Assembly (NCBI GenBank): GCA_050516505.1
Contig: CP191518.1
Span: forward strand, 4,092,001-4,156,000
Direction of reading: 5' to 3'
DNA length: 64,000 nucleotides
From: Scandinavium ludwigii_A
Lineage (GTDB): Bacteria; Pseudomonadota; Gammaproteobacteria; Enterobacterales; Enterobacteriaceae
In this document: positions 16,655-25,384 of the stretch, piece by piece
Position numbering within the stretch: the stretch's first letter is position 1
Layout of the letters: each line of letters begins with the position of its first letter
Translations under genes and position numbers: made by a program
The notes under the pieces: model-generated
Told to the model about the DNA's origin: nothing
Database searches by the model: none
Seen by the model: only the letters and a program-made list of their open reading frames with translations

Positions 16655-17350
16655 ATGCCCGGGCGATTCGCACTACAACCTACGTTGTTAAAAATCTGGC
16701 ATGCACCGGATAATTTCACACTGATGGACCCGCTGCCACCGCTGCACCGTCGCGGTATTATTGCGGGTTTTCTGCTGGTCATCATCGGCTTTCTGCTTCC
16801 CTCTGATGATAATGCGCCTGTCCAGCAGCCGGTGAGCCGTAATGCGCAGCTCGACATCCAGTCGCAGTCTCAGCCGCAACAGGGCAATCTGCAGCAGCCG
16901 CTGCCGCCGCTGGTTTCAGCGCCGCCGGTAAACGATCCGGGTCAGGCCGCGCCAGCCGCCCCGGAAGTGGTTCAGGAAGAACAGCCTGACGAGCAGCCAC
17001 AGACGGTGCAAACGGAGCCACAATCTCAGCCTCAGGCACAAACCGCGCCTGCGCAGACGCAATCGCAGTCCGCTCCGGGCATCGAACAGCAGTGGCGCAG
17101 CTATCGCGTAGAATCAGGCAAAACCCTGGCGCAGCTGTTCCGCGACCATAACCTGCCACCAACCGATGTCTATGCGATGTCAAAAGTGGAAGGTGCCGGA
17201 AAACCACTGAGTTCATTGCAGGCCGGGCAAATGGTTCAGGTTCGCCAGAATGCTAACGGCGTGGTGACAGGGCTGACCATCGACAGTGGCGGCGGACAAC
17301 AGGTGCTGTTTACCCGTCAGTCTGACGGGAGCTATATCCGCGTTCGCTAA
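16655..17350 (+). CDS. ytfB: Cell-division-associated OapA/LysM-like protein YtfB
   Basis: 231 aa. The N-terminal cytoplasmic stretch carries the conserved WHAPDNF, a single membrane helix spans about residues 34-49, and a long Pro/Gln-rich linker runs from about 50 to 140. The C-terminal OapA domain (about 145-231) contains the LysM-like WRSYRVESGKTLAQLF. E. coli YtfB is 212 aa; the extra length lies in the Gln/Pro linker. In E. coli the protein binds glycans and localises to the division septum. It is divergent from fklB and converges on the EamA gene. Confidence 0.92.
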   Translation: MPGRFALQPTLLKIWHAPDNFTLMDPLPPLHRRGIIAGFLLVIIGFLLPSDDNAPVQQPVSRNAQLDIQSQSQPQQGNLQQPLPPLVSAPPVNDPGQAAPAAPEVVQEEQPDEQPQTVQTEPQSQPQAQTAPAQTQSQSAPGIEQQWRSYRVESGKTLAQLFRDHNLPPTDVYAMSKVEGAGKPLSSLQAGQMVQVRQNANGVVTGLTIDSGGGQQVLFTRQSDGSYIRVR

Positions 17351-17357
17351 CGCGTTT

Positions 17358-17380
17358 GCCCGGTAACGCGATTACCGGGC
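17358..17380. terminator. Bidirectional terminator between ytfB and EamA gene
   Basis: A perfect 9-base stem, GCCCGGTAA and TTACCGGGC, with a 5-base loop sits in the 35-base gap between two converging genes. Confidence 0.75.
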
Positions 17381-17385
17381 CAGTT

Positions 17386-18315
17386 TCACCCTTTCTGCTT
17401 ATTCACCCACCGAATTCCCATACAGACCAGCACCAGCGCCAGCGCGTATTTCCATTCCATCATGTTCTCGCCGAGGAAAATGGCTGACAGCACCGTGCCC
17501 GCCACCGGGATAACGAAATTGAACGGGGCAATCATGCTGACGCGGTTGTACTTCAGCAGCGTACTCCACAGCGCAAATGCCACCGATGAGAGCAGCGTTA
17601 AATAGCCCAGCACCGCTACGGACTCAACGCCGTGGAACGTCAGCGTGCCGCCGGACAGATAGCCGCCCACCACCAGCGCCAACCCGCCGATTGCCAACTG
17701 CCAGCCGGTCATTACCGTCGGGTCGACCGTCTGCGAAATACGCTTCCCATACAGCGTGGCCGCGGAAAGAATGAATGCTGCCAGCACGACAAAACCATCG
17801 CCGCGCCAGACGAAGCTGAAATCGGTCAGGGAATGGCTGAAGTTCACCAACATCACTCCGGCAAAACCGAGGATACAACCCAGGGTTTTGTTATAGCTCA
17901 GCTTGTCGTTCTGATAGATAAAGTGTGCCAGCAGCACGCTAAAGAACGTGCCAGTGGCGTTCATGATCGAACCTTTCACCCCCGTGGTGAACGACAGGCC
18001 GATATAAAAGATGGCGTACTGAATCGAGGTTTGGGTCAGGCCCAGGATCGTTAACTGGCCAAACTGCCGGGAGTTAAGTCGGGCAATTGGTTTACGCTGT
18101 GCCAGCGCGAACAACAGCAGTAATACGCCTGCGAACAGGAACCGGTAGCCTGCAAAGATGAGTTTTGAAGGGATGTCGTCGGTGGCTATCTGGAAGATTT
18201 CATAGCCATTTTTAATCGCGGGGTAGGAGCTTCCCCACAGCAAACAGCACAGCGTTGCCCCAGCGTAGACCATGTTTTTGCGAGTAAAGAGCGGAGCGGG
18301 CGTAACGACTTCCAT
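17386..18315 (-). CDS. EamA/DMT-family transporter
   Basis: 309 aa from the ATG at 18315, which has AGG eight bases upstream; a GTG at 18324 in the same frame is the alternative (312 aa). Ten hydrophobic helices form two EamA repeats, with the typical LLWGSSYPAIKNG in helix 1. Such proteins export metabolites or amino acids; the substrate here is unknown. It lies between ytfB and the ribosomal rpsF operon. I recall no E. coli gene of this kind at this position, so it is probably a lineage-specific addition. Confidence 0.85.
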   Translation of the reverse strand: MEVVTPAPLFTRKNMVYAGATLCCLLWGSSYPAIKNGYEIFQIATDDIPSKLIFAGYRFLFAGVLLLLFALAQRKPIARLNSRQFGQLTILGLTQTSIQYAIFYIGLSFTTGVKGSIMNATGTFFSVLLAHFIYQNDKLSYNKTLGCILGFAGVMLVNFSHSLTDFSFVWRGDGFVVLAAFILSAATLYGKRISQTVDPTVMTGWQLAIGGLALVVGGYLSGGTLTFHGVESVAVLGYLTLLSSVAFALWSTLLKYNRVSMIAPFNFVIPVAGTVLSAIFLGENMMEWKYALALVLVCMGIRWVNKQKG

Positions 18316-18410
18316 TACTGACACCTGAATTAAAATAGCGTTTTAATTCATTATCCGGAAATGTCTGGGGAATAGCTACAGGGACAGGAATTGAGCCAGT
18401 GCAGAAAAGC

Positions 18411-18437
18411 AAAACGCCGGCACAAGGCCGGCGTTTT
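18411..18437 (-). terminator. Terminator of the rpsF-priB-rpsR-rplI operon
   Basis: A 10-base perfect stem, AAAACGCCGG and CCGGCGTTTT, with a 7-base loop lies 23 bases after the rplI stop. The AAAA/TTTT ends let it work in either direction. Confidence 0.85.
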
Positions 18438-18460
18438 GTCGTTGTTACAGAGTAATCAAA

Positions 18461-18910
18461 TTACGCTGAAACTACGTTTACTACCAGTTTAGCGAACACT
18501 TCGCTGTGAACCTGGAAGTCCACTTCGTGCTCACCAGTGGTACGCAGAACGCCGTTCGGCATGCGAACTTCGCTCTTAGCAACAGCCACGCCAGCAGCAG
18601 TAACTGCATCAGCGATGTCGCGAGTACCGATAGAACCGAACAGTTTACCTTCGTCGCCTGCTTTAGACGCGATGGTAACGGTGCCCAGTGCGTTGATTTT
18701 CTCAGCGCGAGCTTCAGCAGCAGACTGAACGTCAGCCAGTTTGGCTTCCAGTTCAGCACGGCGTGCTTCGAAGAATTCAACGTTTTTCTTGGTAGCTGGA
18801 ACAGCTTTACCCTGTGGAACCAGGAAGTTACGAGCGTAGCCCGCTTTAACGTTTACCTGATCACCCAGGCTGCCCAGGTTTGCTACTTTATCAAGCAGAA
18901 TAACTTGCAT
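18461..18910 (-). CDS. rplI: 50S ribosomal protein bL9
   Basis: 149 aa, the E. coli length. The N-terminal rRNA-binding domain shows the bL9 signature (GDQVNVKAGYARNFLVPQGKA, about residues 16-36). A long connecting helix and a C-terminal domain follow. It binds 23S rRNA near the L1 stalk and helps maintain reading frame. It is the last gene of the rpsF operon, 41 bases after rpsR. Confidence 0.98.
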   Translation of the reverse strand: MQVILLDKVANLGSLGDQVNVKAGYARNFLVPQGKAVPATKKNVEFFEARRAELEAKLADVQSAAEARAEKINALGTVTIASKAGDEGKLFGSIGTRDIADAVTAAGVAVAKSEVRMPNGVLRTTGEHEVDFQVHSEVFAKLVVNVVSA

Positions 18911-18951
18911 TACCTTATCCTCTCAAAGTCGTGTTAATGGACTGTGGCCGA

Positions 18952-19179
18952 TTACTGATGACGATCAGTGTACGGCAGCAGGGACAGGTAGCGAGCGCGC
19001 TTGATGCAACGAGCGAGCTGACGCTGGTATTTTGCACGAGTACCGGTAATACGGCTCGGGACAATTTTACCGCTTTCGGTAATGTAGTTTTTCAGCGTAG
19101 CGATGTCTTTGTAATCAATCTCTACAACGCCTTCCGCGGTGAAACGGCAGAACTTGCGACGACGGAAATAACGTGCCAT
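18952..19179 (-). CDS. rpsR: 30S ribosomal protein bS18
   Basis: 75 aa, identical in length to E. coli S18 and starting [13 protein letters not shown]. It pairs with bS6 on the platform of the 30S subunit. It follows priB with a 4-base gap, so the two are probably translationally coupled. Confidence 0.98.
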
Positions 19180-19183
19180 TTGG

Positions 19184-19498
19184 CTAGTCTCCAGAATCTA
19201 TCAATTCAATCTGCTCGGCATGCAACACCATTTTGCTCAGACCATTTCGTGCCTTGTGGCAACTGATGAAGCCCTGAACGGTGATTTGCGTGCCGACCGT
19301 TATACTGTGAGTAATGGCTTGGTTCTCGTGTCCGCTAATAATCACGGGCATTTGACACCATGCCTGCCGGTGAAAACCGGCTTCCTCCTGCGTAGATCGG
19401 TGCTCAAGCACGAACTGGCAGTGAGGAATTCCTGACGGGCTAACCTTTCTAAGTGGCGCCCTGCACACTGTGCCGGACAACGCCAGACGGTTGGCCAT
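19184..19498 (-). CDS. priB: Primosomal replication protein N, PriB
   Basis: 104 aa from the ATG at 19498 ([11 protein letters not shown]), which aligns with the E. coli start; an upstream in-frame ATG would add two residues. It has a single OB fold, similar to SSB. PriB binds single-stranded DNA and PriA to restart stalled replication forks. It sits between rpsF and rpsR with gaps of 6 and 4 bases, the conserved enterobacterial arrangement. Confidence 0.97.
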
Positions 19499-19504
19499 CA
19501 GCAA

Positions 19505-19900
19505 TTACTCTTCAGAATCCCCAGCTTCAGCATCATCTGTGGTTTCATTTGCGAAATCATCGCGACGCTCACGGCGCTCGTCTTTCGCTTTTACCATCGG
19601 AGATGCTTCAGTCTCAGCGTGTTTAGTACGCATAACCATGCTGCGGATAACGGCATCGTTGAAGCGGAAGTTTGTTTCCAGCTCATCGATAACTTCCTGC
19701 GGCGCTTCAACGTTCAGCAGAACGTAGTGAGCTTTGTGCAGTTTGTTGATCGGATAAGCCAGCTGACGGCGGCCCCAGTCTTCCAGACGGTGGATCGTAC
19801 CTTCTGCTGCAGTGATTGCACCAGTGTAACGCTCGATCATACCCGGAACCTGTTCGCTCTGGTCAGGATGGACCATAAAAACGATTTCGTAATGACGCAT
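19505..19900 (-). CDS. rpsF: 30S ribosomal protein bS6
   Basis: 131 aa beginning MRHYEIVFMVHPDQSEQVPG, with the S6 fold over about residues 1-100 and a charged, acidic tail ending EAGDSEE. In E. coli the C-terminus is extended by glutamates added by RimK. It is the first gene of the rpsF-priB-rpsR-rplI operon and is preceded by a leader hairpin that resembles the S6:S18 autoregulatory element. Confidence 0.98.
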   Translation of the reverse strand: MRHYEIVFMVHPDQSEQVPGMIERYTGAITAAEGTIHRLEDWGRRQLAYPINKLHKAHYVLLNVEAPQEVIDELETNFRFNDAVIRSMVMRTKHAETEASPMVKAKDERRERRDDFANETTDDAEAGDSEE

Positions 19901-19940
19901 CGAATTGCTCCTTACGGATTATTCAGCCTCCTGTCTGGGT

Positions 19941-19985
19941 CAGCCGCGGCCCATGGAGGCAAGGAACGTGGTTAAAGGGCGGCTG
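19941..19985 (-). promoter_or_regulatory. Probable S6:S18 autoregulatory leader of rpsF
   Basis: In the rpsF 5' leader, CAGCCG and CGGCTG form a perfect outer stem 34 bases apart, with further GC pairing inside. A CCG-containing, S6:S18-binding hairpin in the rpsF leader is established in many bacteria, including E. coli. The hairpin lies 40-85 bases before the start codon. It would let excess S6:S18 complex repress the operon. Confidence 0.6.
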
Positions 19986-20240
19986 AAAAATTGACGCGTA
20001 ATCATACTTGCAGGCCCTGAATAACTCAAGGTGATTGCACAAATAATTCGCACGAAGCGCAAAGAGGATGAAAGACAGTGGTTTAAAATTAACCAATACC
20101 GAATGCGCCATTTTTTTGAACAACTGCATCAGAAATGGTCGCGATTTAATCAACCAGGAGGGATTACACTTAAGTCATACCCAGACCGAAGCCACGAGGA
20201 GACTTCACCGTAACGCAGCAGGCTGTATGGAGTCACTATC

Positions 20241-20516
20241 ATGAAAAACATCGCAATCGCCGTAATGGCTGCAGTTTTGCTCAGTGCAAACGCGATGGCA
20301 GCCATCAAGATAGACGGCCGACAGGCCAGAAATATGGACGATGTGCAGAGCTTAGGCGTCATTTACATTAATCATAACATCGCCACCGAAAGCGAAGCAG
20401 ATCAAGCCTTGAGTGAAGAGAGTGACGCCCGCGGCGCCAAATACTATCACCCAATCCTTATCCATGAACCCGGCAGCAATGGTCTTATTCACGCCAGCGC
20501 TGACGTTTACCGCTAG
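20241..20516 (+). CDS. yjfY: YhcN-family periplasmic protein YjfY
   Basis: 91 aa with a signal peptide (residues 1-20, cut after AMA or AMAA) and a mature region matching E. coli YjfY, including ARNMDDVQSLGVIYINHN. The YhcN/DUF1471 family comprises small stress-linked periplasmic proteins often tied to biofilm formation; the exact role of YjfY is unknown. It is read away from rpsF and followed by a strong terminator. Two more YhcN-type proteins, bsmA and yjfN, occur about 8 kb downstream. Confidence 0.9.
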   Translation: MKNIAIAVMAAVLLSANAMAAIKIDGRQARNMDDVQSLGVIYINHNIATESEADQALSEESDARGAKYYHPILIHEPGSNGLIHASADVYR

Positions 20517-20558
20517 CACCAGGAAAACCACTGAACGTATTTGCCCTGACTCAACGCT

Positions 20559-20584
20559 GCCCCCGTTTTTCGGGGGCTTTTTTT
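20559..20584 (+). terminator. Intrinsic terminator of yjfY
   Basis: A perfect stem, GCCCCCG and CGGGGGC, with a TTTTT loop is followed by eight T. Confidence 0.9.
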
Positions 20585-20598
20585 GGCTTGCGAGGCGA

Positions 20599-21294
20599 TT
20601 ACTTTTCAACTTGCCCGTAATAGGCATTCGGCCCGTGCTTGCGAGTGAAATGTTTTTCCATCAACCAGCCATCGATTGGCTTGATCTGCGGATTAATCCC
20701 CCTCGCGAGCCATGCCATTTTCGCGACTTCTTCCATCACCACCGCATTATGAACCGCTTCATGCGCATCTTTGCCCCACGCAAAAGGACCATGCTGCCAG
20801 ATTACTATGCCCGGCGTATGTAAAGGCGGTGCTTCACCGAGCGTTTCGATAATCACCTTTCCGGTGTTGAGCTCGTAATCCCCCTGTACTTCGGCCTCAC
20901 TCAGGGGGCGAGTGCAGGGTATATCACCAAAGAAGTAATCCGCATGGGTTGTGCCCAAGGCCGGGATAGAAAGACCTGCCTGCGCCCACGCCGTGGCATG
21001 CGTTGAGTGTGTATGCACCACGCCGCCGATGTCGGGGTATTGACGGTACAGCGCCAGATGTGTCGCAGTATCAGAGGACGGTCGATAGCGGCCTTCCAGC
21101 ACATTGCCCTGGAGGTCTACTATGACGATGTCATCAGCAGTCAGGGTTTCATACGCCACGCCGCTCGGCTTAATGGCTACCCACCCGCGCTCGCGGTCAA
21201 TGGCGCTGACGTTTCCCCAGGTAAACGTCACCAGGCCGAACCGCGGTAAATCCAGGTTGGCGGCGAAAACCTGCTGTTTAAGATTTTTCATCAT
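20599..21294 (-). CDS. ulaF: L-ribulose-5-phosphate 4-epimerase UlaF
   Basis: 231 aa of the class II aldolase/AraD family. Metal-binding histidines are visible in VVHTHSTHATAWAQ near residue 95 and in the C-terminal half. It converts L-ribulose 5-phosphate to D-xylulose 5-phosphate, the last step of L-ascorbate breakdown before the pentose-phosphate pathway. Its start overlaps the ulaE stop by 4 bases. It is the last gene of ulaABCDEF. Confidence 0.96.
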   Translation of the reverse strand: MMKNLKQQVFAANLDLPRFGLVTFTWGNVSAIDRERGWVAIKPSGVAYETLTADDIVIVDLQGNVLEGRYRPSSDTATHLALYRQYPDIGGVVHTHSTHATAWAQAGLSIPALGTTHADYFFGDIPCTRPLSEAEVQGDYELNTGKVIIETLGEAPPLHTPGIVIWQHGPFAWGKDAHEAVHNAVVMEEVAKMAWLARGINPQIKPIDGWLMEKHFTRKHGPNAYYGQVEK

Positions 21295-22145
21295 GCGACC
21301 TCCCCCAGTCCAGCATTAGCCATGCGCTGAAGTACCCAGTCGCGGGCTTTTATCACTTCGGCCAGAGGGTCTTCCGCCGTTTCGCTCCACATTTCAATCA
21401 AATATGGCCCGTGGTAGCCGCTCTGTTTTAGGGTACTGAAGCAGTGTTCAAAATCCACGATGCCGGCGCCAAACGGTACGTTTTTGAAGACGCCTGGCCG
21501 TGTATCTTTGACGTGCACTGCCACGATATGCCCGATCCCCGCCTGCAGTTCCATTTGCACATCGTTATCCCATGCCGACAAGTTGCCAATATCCGGGTAA
21601 ATCTGGAACCACGGGTTATTAAGATAATGGGCGTAACCCAACGCTTTGCTGATGGAGTTCATCAACGGATAATCCATGATTTCCATCGCCAGCGTCACCT
21701 GCGCCCGACTCGCCATTTCGACGCTTTCTTTCAGCCCTTCGCGAAAACGGCGGCGCGTTTCGTTGTTAGCTTGCTGGTAATAGACGTCGTAGCCCGCCAG
21801 CTGAATCACCCGAATACCGACATCCTGCGCAAACTGAATCGCCTGTCGCATAATCGCCAGACCCTGCTGGCGCACCCCGTCGTCTTCACTGCCGAGCGGA
21901 AAACGGCGATGGGCGCTCAGACACATCGATGGCACTCGCACGCCGGTTTCGGCGACAGCGTTAATCAGCGCGAGCTTTTGTTCACGGCTCCAGTCAAGGC
22001 GCGAAAGGCGAGCATCGGTCTCATCAATCGACATTTCGACGAAATCAAAACCCAGCGTTTTGGCGAGACCCAGCCGCTCCAGCCAGCACTCCCCGACGGG
22101 GAGCGCTTTTTCATAGATACCGAGCGGAACCTGTTTCGACAACAT
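21291..22145 (-). CDS. ulaE: L-xylulose-5-phosphate 3-epimerase UlaE
   Basis: 284 aa with the AP-endonuclease-2-like TIM barrel of sugar-phosphate epimerases, the E. coli length. It converts L-xylulose 5-phosphate to L-ribulose 5-phosphate in ascorbate catabolism. It lies 9 bases after ulaD and overlaps ulaF by 4 bases, so the three enzymes are coupled in one operon. Confidence 0.96.
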   Translation of the reverse strand: MLSKQVPLGIYEKALPVGECWLERLGLAKTLGFDFVEMSIDETDARLSRLDWSREQKLALINAVAETGVRVPSMCLSAHRRFPLGSEDDGVRQQGLAIMRQAIQFAQDVGIRVIQLAGYDVYYQQANNETRRRFREGLKESVEMASRAQVTLAMEIMDYPLMNSISKALGYAHYLNNPWFQIYPDIGNLSAWDNDVQMELQAGIGHIVAVHVKDTRPGVFKNVPFGAGIVDFEHCFSTLKQSGYHGPYLIEMWSETAEDPLAEVIKARDWVLQRMANAGLGEVA

Positions 22146-22154
22146 AGCCGCTCC

Positions 22155-22811
22155 TTAGCCCCACAGTTGCGCGATAGACCGCTTGAACTGACGCGCAGCC
22201 TCGACCGGATCTTGTGCATCACGGATGCTGCGCCCGGCAATAAACACATGGATGGGAATGCCTTTAAAGAGCGGTAAATCTTCCAGAGCCAGACCGCCGG
22301 TCACTGTGACCTTAAAGCCCATATCTGCAAGACGCTTAATGGCGGTGATATCCGCTTCACTCCACGCCACACCCGCCGCCTGTGCATCGCGGCTGCGGTG
22401 ATAAACGACCTGCTGAATACCCGCCTGATGCCATTCCTGTGCCTGTTCCCACGTCCAGAACCCGGTCAGTTCTATCTGTACATCGCCGTTAAATTCTTTT
22501 GCTACGTCCAGCGCACCTTTGGTGGTGTTGATATCCGCGCAGCAAATCACCGTTATCCAGTCGGCATCGGCTTCAAAGCACATCCGCGAGAGGATTTTCC
22601 CGGCGTCGGCAATCTTGGCATCCGCCAGTACAATTTTGTGTGGATACAGCGCTTTCAGATCACGCACGGCGCGAACGCCTTCGGCCACGCAAAGGATGGT
22701 GCCGACCTCAATAATATCGACTTCTTCGGCAATCAATCGCGTGGTGGCATAAGCCTCGGCCATGCTCTGGTTATCCAGCGCAACCTGTAACATCGGTAAT
22801 GAAGAGCTCAT
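22155..22811 (-). CDS. ulaD: 3-keto-L-gulonate-6-phosphate decarboxylase UlaD
   Basis: 218 aa of the orotidine-5'-phosphate decarboxylase superfamily, with the characteristic DxKxxD pattern in LADAKIADAGK at about residues 60-70. It decarboxylates 3-keto-L-gulonate 6-phosphate to L-xylulose 5-phosphate with Mg2+. In the operon it follows ulaC by 12 bases. Confidence 0.96.
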   Translation of the reverse strand: MSSSLPMLQVALDNQSMAEAYATTRLIAEEVDIIEVGTILCVAEGVRAVRDLKALYPHKIVLADAKIADAGKILSRMCFEADADWITVICCADINTTKGALDVAKEFNGDVQIELTGFWTWEQAQEWHQAGIQQVVYHRSRDAQAAGVAWSEADITAIKRLADMGFKVTVTGGLALEDLPLFKGIPIHVFIAGRSIRDAQDPVEAARQFKRSIAQLWG

Positions 22812-22823
22812 AGCATTTCCTTG

Positions 22824-23291
22824 TTAAGCACACGCCGCAGTGGCGTTATCAATGAGGTCCAGCACGTCCTGCTCGGAACGGCAGGCGCGTAAACGGTCGA
22901 AATTGGCTTCGTCTTCAAACAGATTAACGATTTGCATGATGCCCACTTCCTGATGGGTACTGGCATCTACCGCTGCCATGGTGATGAGGATATCCACCGG
23001 GTCGTTATCTTCATGATTAAACACCAGCGGCTCCCGCAGCGTGACCAGGGCAAAACCCGTTTTCTTCACGCCCTCTTCCGGACGACCATGCGGCATGGCG
23101 AGACCGGGTGCGATGACAAAATACGGGCCGTGCTGCGTCACGCCATCCAAAATGGCCTGGTAGTAACGCGGCTCGACAACGTCTGCCTTGACCAGTAAAT
23201 CGACGCCCAGCTTCACCGCTTCCTGCCATGTGCTGGCCTGAGCCTGAAGCAGAATCGAGCGATTGTCGGCTAGCGAATCACGTAGTTTCAT
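22824..23291 (-). CDS. ulaC: Ascorbate-specific PTS enzyme IIA, UlaC
   Basis: 155 aa PTS EIIA of the mannitol/fructose-like type; the phospho-accepting histidine is His68 in GLAMPHGRPEEG. It receives phosphate from HPr and passes it to UlaB. It lies between ulaB and ulaD in the operon. Confidence 0.96.
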   Translation of the reverse strand: MKLRDSLADNRSILLQAQASTWQEAVKLGVDLLVKADVVEPRYYQAILDGVTQHGPYFVIAPGLAMPHGRPEEGVKKTGFALVTLREPLVFNHEDNDPVDILITMAAVDASTHQEVGIMQIVNLFEDEANFDRLRACRSEQDVLDLIDNATAACA

Positions 23292-23300
23292 GCCTCGTCC

Positions 23301-23606
23301 TTATTTCAGATCCTGAGGAAAGTGCGCCGTAATAACCTCCATCAGCTTTGGCCCAAAATCGGCAGCTGACAGCATGTTGCGCACGCCCACCACGTATTTA
23401 TTTCCCGTCACGGTAATTTCACCGGCGATATGGGTTGAGGCGATAATGACGTCAGCCCCGCTTAACTCGCTTTTGTATTCCCCTACTGCACAGCTGTTTA
23501 CCGAATGATTGACACCTTGCTGGGTCAGGAACTGATCCACCTTCATCTTCATGATCATGGAACTGCCCTGCCCGTTACCGCATACCGCCAGAATTCGTAC
23601 CGTCAT
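23301..23606 (-). CDS. ulaB: Ascorbate-specific PTS enzyme IIB, UlaB
   Basis: 101 aa from the ATG at 23606, the E. coli length; the frame upstream of this ATG runs into ulaA and is not used. The phosphorylated cysteine is Cys9 in the VCGNGQGSS P-loop. UlaB phosphorylates L-ascorbate as it is carried in by UlaA. It starts 13 bases after ulaA. Confidence 0.96.
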   Translation of the reverse strand: MTVRILAVCGNGQGSSMIMKMKVDQFLTQQGVNHSVNSCAVGEYKSELSGADVIIASTHIAGEITVTGNKYVVGVRNMLSAADFGPKLMEVITAHFPQDLK

Positions 23607-23619
23607 AATCCAGATCCTT

Positions 23620-25020
23620 TTAGTGGGCAGAAGACTCTGCCAGATGTTTTTCTGCATCTTCTTCAGCACGCAGCGTGCGCCCTGCGAAGACCATGTAAGT
23701 CAGTGAAATCATGATAATGACGGCCATAAAAACGAGGCCGATGGACGCGAAGCCCTGCATCATCGGTGGGGCCAGAATCGACCAGTCCGCCATGCCCATC
23801 CACGCGCTCATGCCGGTCAGTTTAATTGCCCAGACGCAGCCAAAAATCTCGATCATCCCCATCACCAGGCAAATTTTGAGCGCAGCGCGCCAGCCGCCGA
23901 AATGGTTAGCGAAGACGCCGATAGTGGCGTTAGAGAAGAACATTGGAATGAAACCGGGAATAATCATGATCGACGAGCCGCAGCCAATCAGAATACCAAC
24001 GGCAATCAACTGGCCGACGGTGCCCCAGATGAAGCCCCAGACCACGGCGTTCGGCGCGAAGCTATAAATGGCAGCGCAGTCGATAGCCAGCACGGCCCCA
24101 GGGATCAGGCGCTGTGATATTCCGTTGAAGGCTTCGGACAGCTCAGCGACAAACATGCGCACGCCCTGCACGATGATGAATATCGCCACCGCGAACTGGA
24201 AACCGGTTTGCAGGATATAGACGGTCCAGTGCACTTTTCCCGCCATCGCCTGTACAACGTCAATCCCGAAGGAAAGCAAGATCGCGCCGAAGAATACGGT
24301 CATGACAATTGCCGTCGACACGATGTTGTCGTGGAAAATGTTCAGCCAGCCGGGCAGCTTCAAATCTTCAACACTCTCCTCTTTCTGCCCGAGGTACGGC
24401 GCAATTTTATAGGCAATCCAGGAGGCAAACTGCTGTTGGTGGCCGATTGAGAAACCGCAGTTATCGGTGACCTCCTGCGTCGGCTTGTACATCATGTTGG
24501 ACGTGATGCCCCAGTAGAGCGACACCAATACCGCCGTGCAAATAATGGTGGTCCACATCGGGTAACCGAGTATGTAGAAGAACACGGCAATCAGCCCGGC
24601 CTGTTGGAACATGATGTGCCCGGTCAGCATGATGGTGCGAATACCGGTGATGCGCCGAAGCAGGACATAAATAATATTCAGCGCCAGCGCCAGAAGCACC
24701 GCATATCCCACCCAACTATAGGCATCGCCCATGCGCTCGACAGTCGCCATCATCGACGCGTAGGTATCTGAAATAGCGCCGTTAATGCCATAGACTTCCG
24801 ACATTTTCGCCACCACCGGTTTGAATGTGCCGGTCAAAATCCCCGACCCCGCCTGCAGCAACATGAAACCGATAATGGTTTTGATGGTGCCCTTAATGAT
24901 TACGCTCACGCTCTTACGCAGCAGGATGTAACCCAGGCAGGTCACTATCCCTAGCAGCAACGGGGCGTTAGTCATGACCTGATTAAAGAACACGGTAAAG
25001 GCGGTGTAGAGGAACGCCAT
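23620..25020 (-). CDS. ulaA: Ascorbate-specific PTS permease IIC, UlaA
   Basis: 466 aa from the ATG at 25020, chosen because GGAG lies six bases upstream and the protein then aligns with E. coli UlaA (465 aa); an ATG at 25032 lacks such a site. About 10-11 membrane helices are apparent. It imports L-ascorbate, which leaves as L-ascorbate 6-phosphate through UlaBC. It is the first gene of ulaABCDEF, divergent from ulaG. Confidence 0.97.
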   Translation of the reverse strand: MAFLYTAFTVFFNQVMTNAPLLLGIVTCLGYILLRKSVSVIIKGTIKTIIGFMLLQAGSGILTGTFKPVVAKMSEVYGINGAISDTYASMMATVERMGDAYSWVGYAVLLALALNIIYVLLRRITGIRTIMLTGHIMFQQAGLIAVFFYILGYPMWTTIICTAVLVSLYWGITSNMMYKPTQEVTDNCGFSIGHQQQFASWIAYKIAPYLGQKEESVEDLKLPGWLNIFHDNIVSTAIVMTVFFGAILLSFGIDVVQAMAGKVHWTVYILQTGFQFAVAIFIIVQGVRMFVAELSEAFNGISQRLIPGAVLAIDCAAIYSFAPNAVVWGFIWGTVGQLIAVGILIGCGSSIMIIPGFIPMFFSNATIGVFANHFGGWRAALKICLVMGMIEIFGCVWAIKLTGMSAWMGMADWSILAPPMMQGFASIGLVFMAVIIMISLTYMVFAGRTLRAEEDAEKHLAESSAH

Positions 25021-25384
25021 AACGATCTCCATGGTTGGAATCATCGGGCGAATTGATACCGCCCGGTGTTGTGCTGCTCACTTTAATAATCACAAGTAAT
25101 CACCACAAGATTAAATTTGATTAAATGAGAGTCCGATCGCAAAATATATCCTTAGTCATTACATGGCTTTCATCACACCACTTCTAATGGCAAGAAAACA
25201 AACGTAACTTGATAATAAAAAACATATTTCAACCATAACCTAAACATTACCAGCTCACTAACCATCTCCTTAAGTCAGCGTTCAGGAATAAAAAGTGGTG
25301 TTGCACTGACGCAAAAGCGATGTCAATATCAATCAATAGCAATCACATAATGATTTGTTTTGACAACTGATAAGGACGATAAAT
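25021..25384. promoter_or_regulatory. ulaA-ulaG divergent control region with phased repeats
   Basis: 364 AT-rich bases without a gene. AATCA is repeated exactly 10 bases apart twice: 25088/25098 near ulaA and 25331/25341 near ulaG. GATTAAAT, containing the reverse-type GATT, is repeated 10 bases apart at 25109 and 25119. Helically phased direct repeats near both promoters are what is expected of UlaR, the DeoR-type repressor that loops this region in E. coli with IHF. No good CRP site was found. The UlaR assignment is inference from position and pattern. Confidence 0.55.

Noticed and set aside
20031..20213. 60-codon plus-strand frame between rpsF and yjfY
   Set aside because: No ribosome-binding site, no signal or domain, and no counterpart that I know; probably part of the yjfY promoter region.
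25070..25082. TGTG-CTGC-TCAC as a CRP site upstream of ulaA
   Set aside because: The half-sites are only 4 bases apart in place of 6 and lack the outer A/T bases of the consensus.
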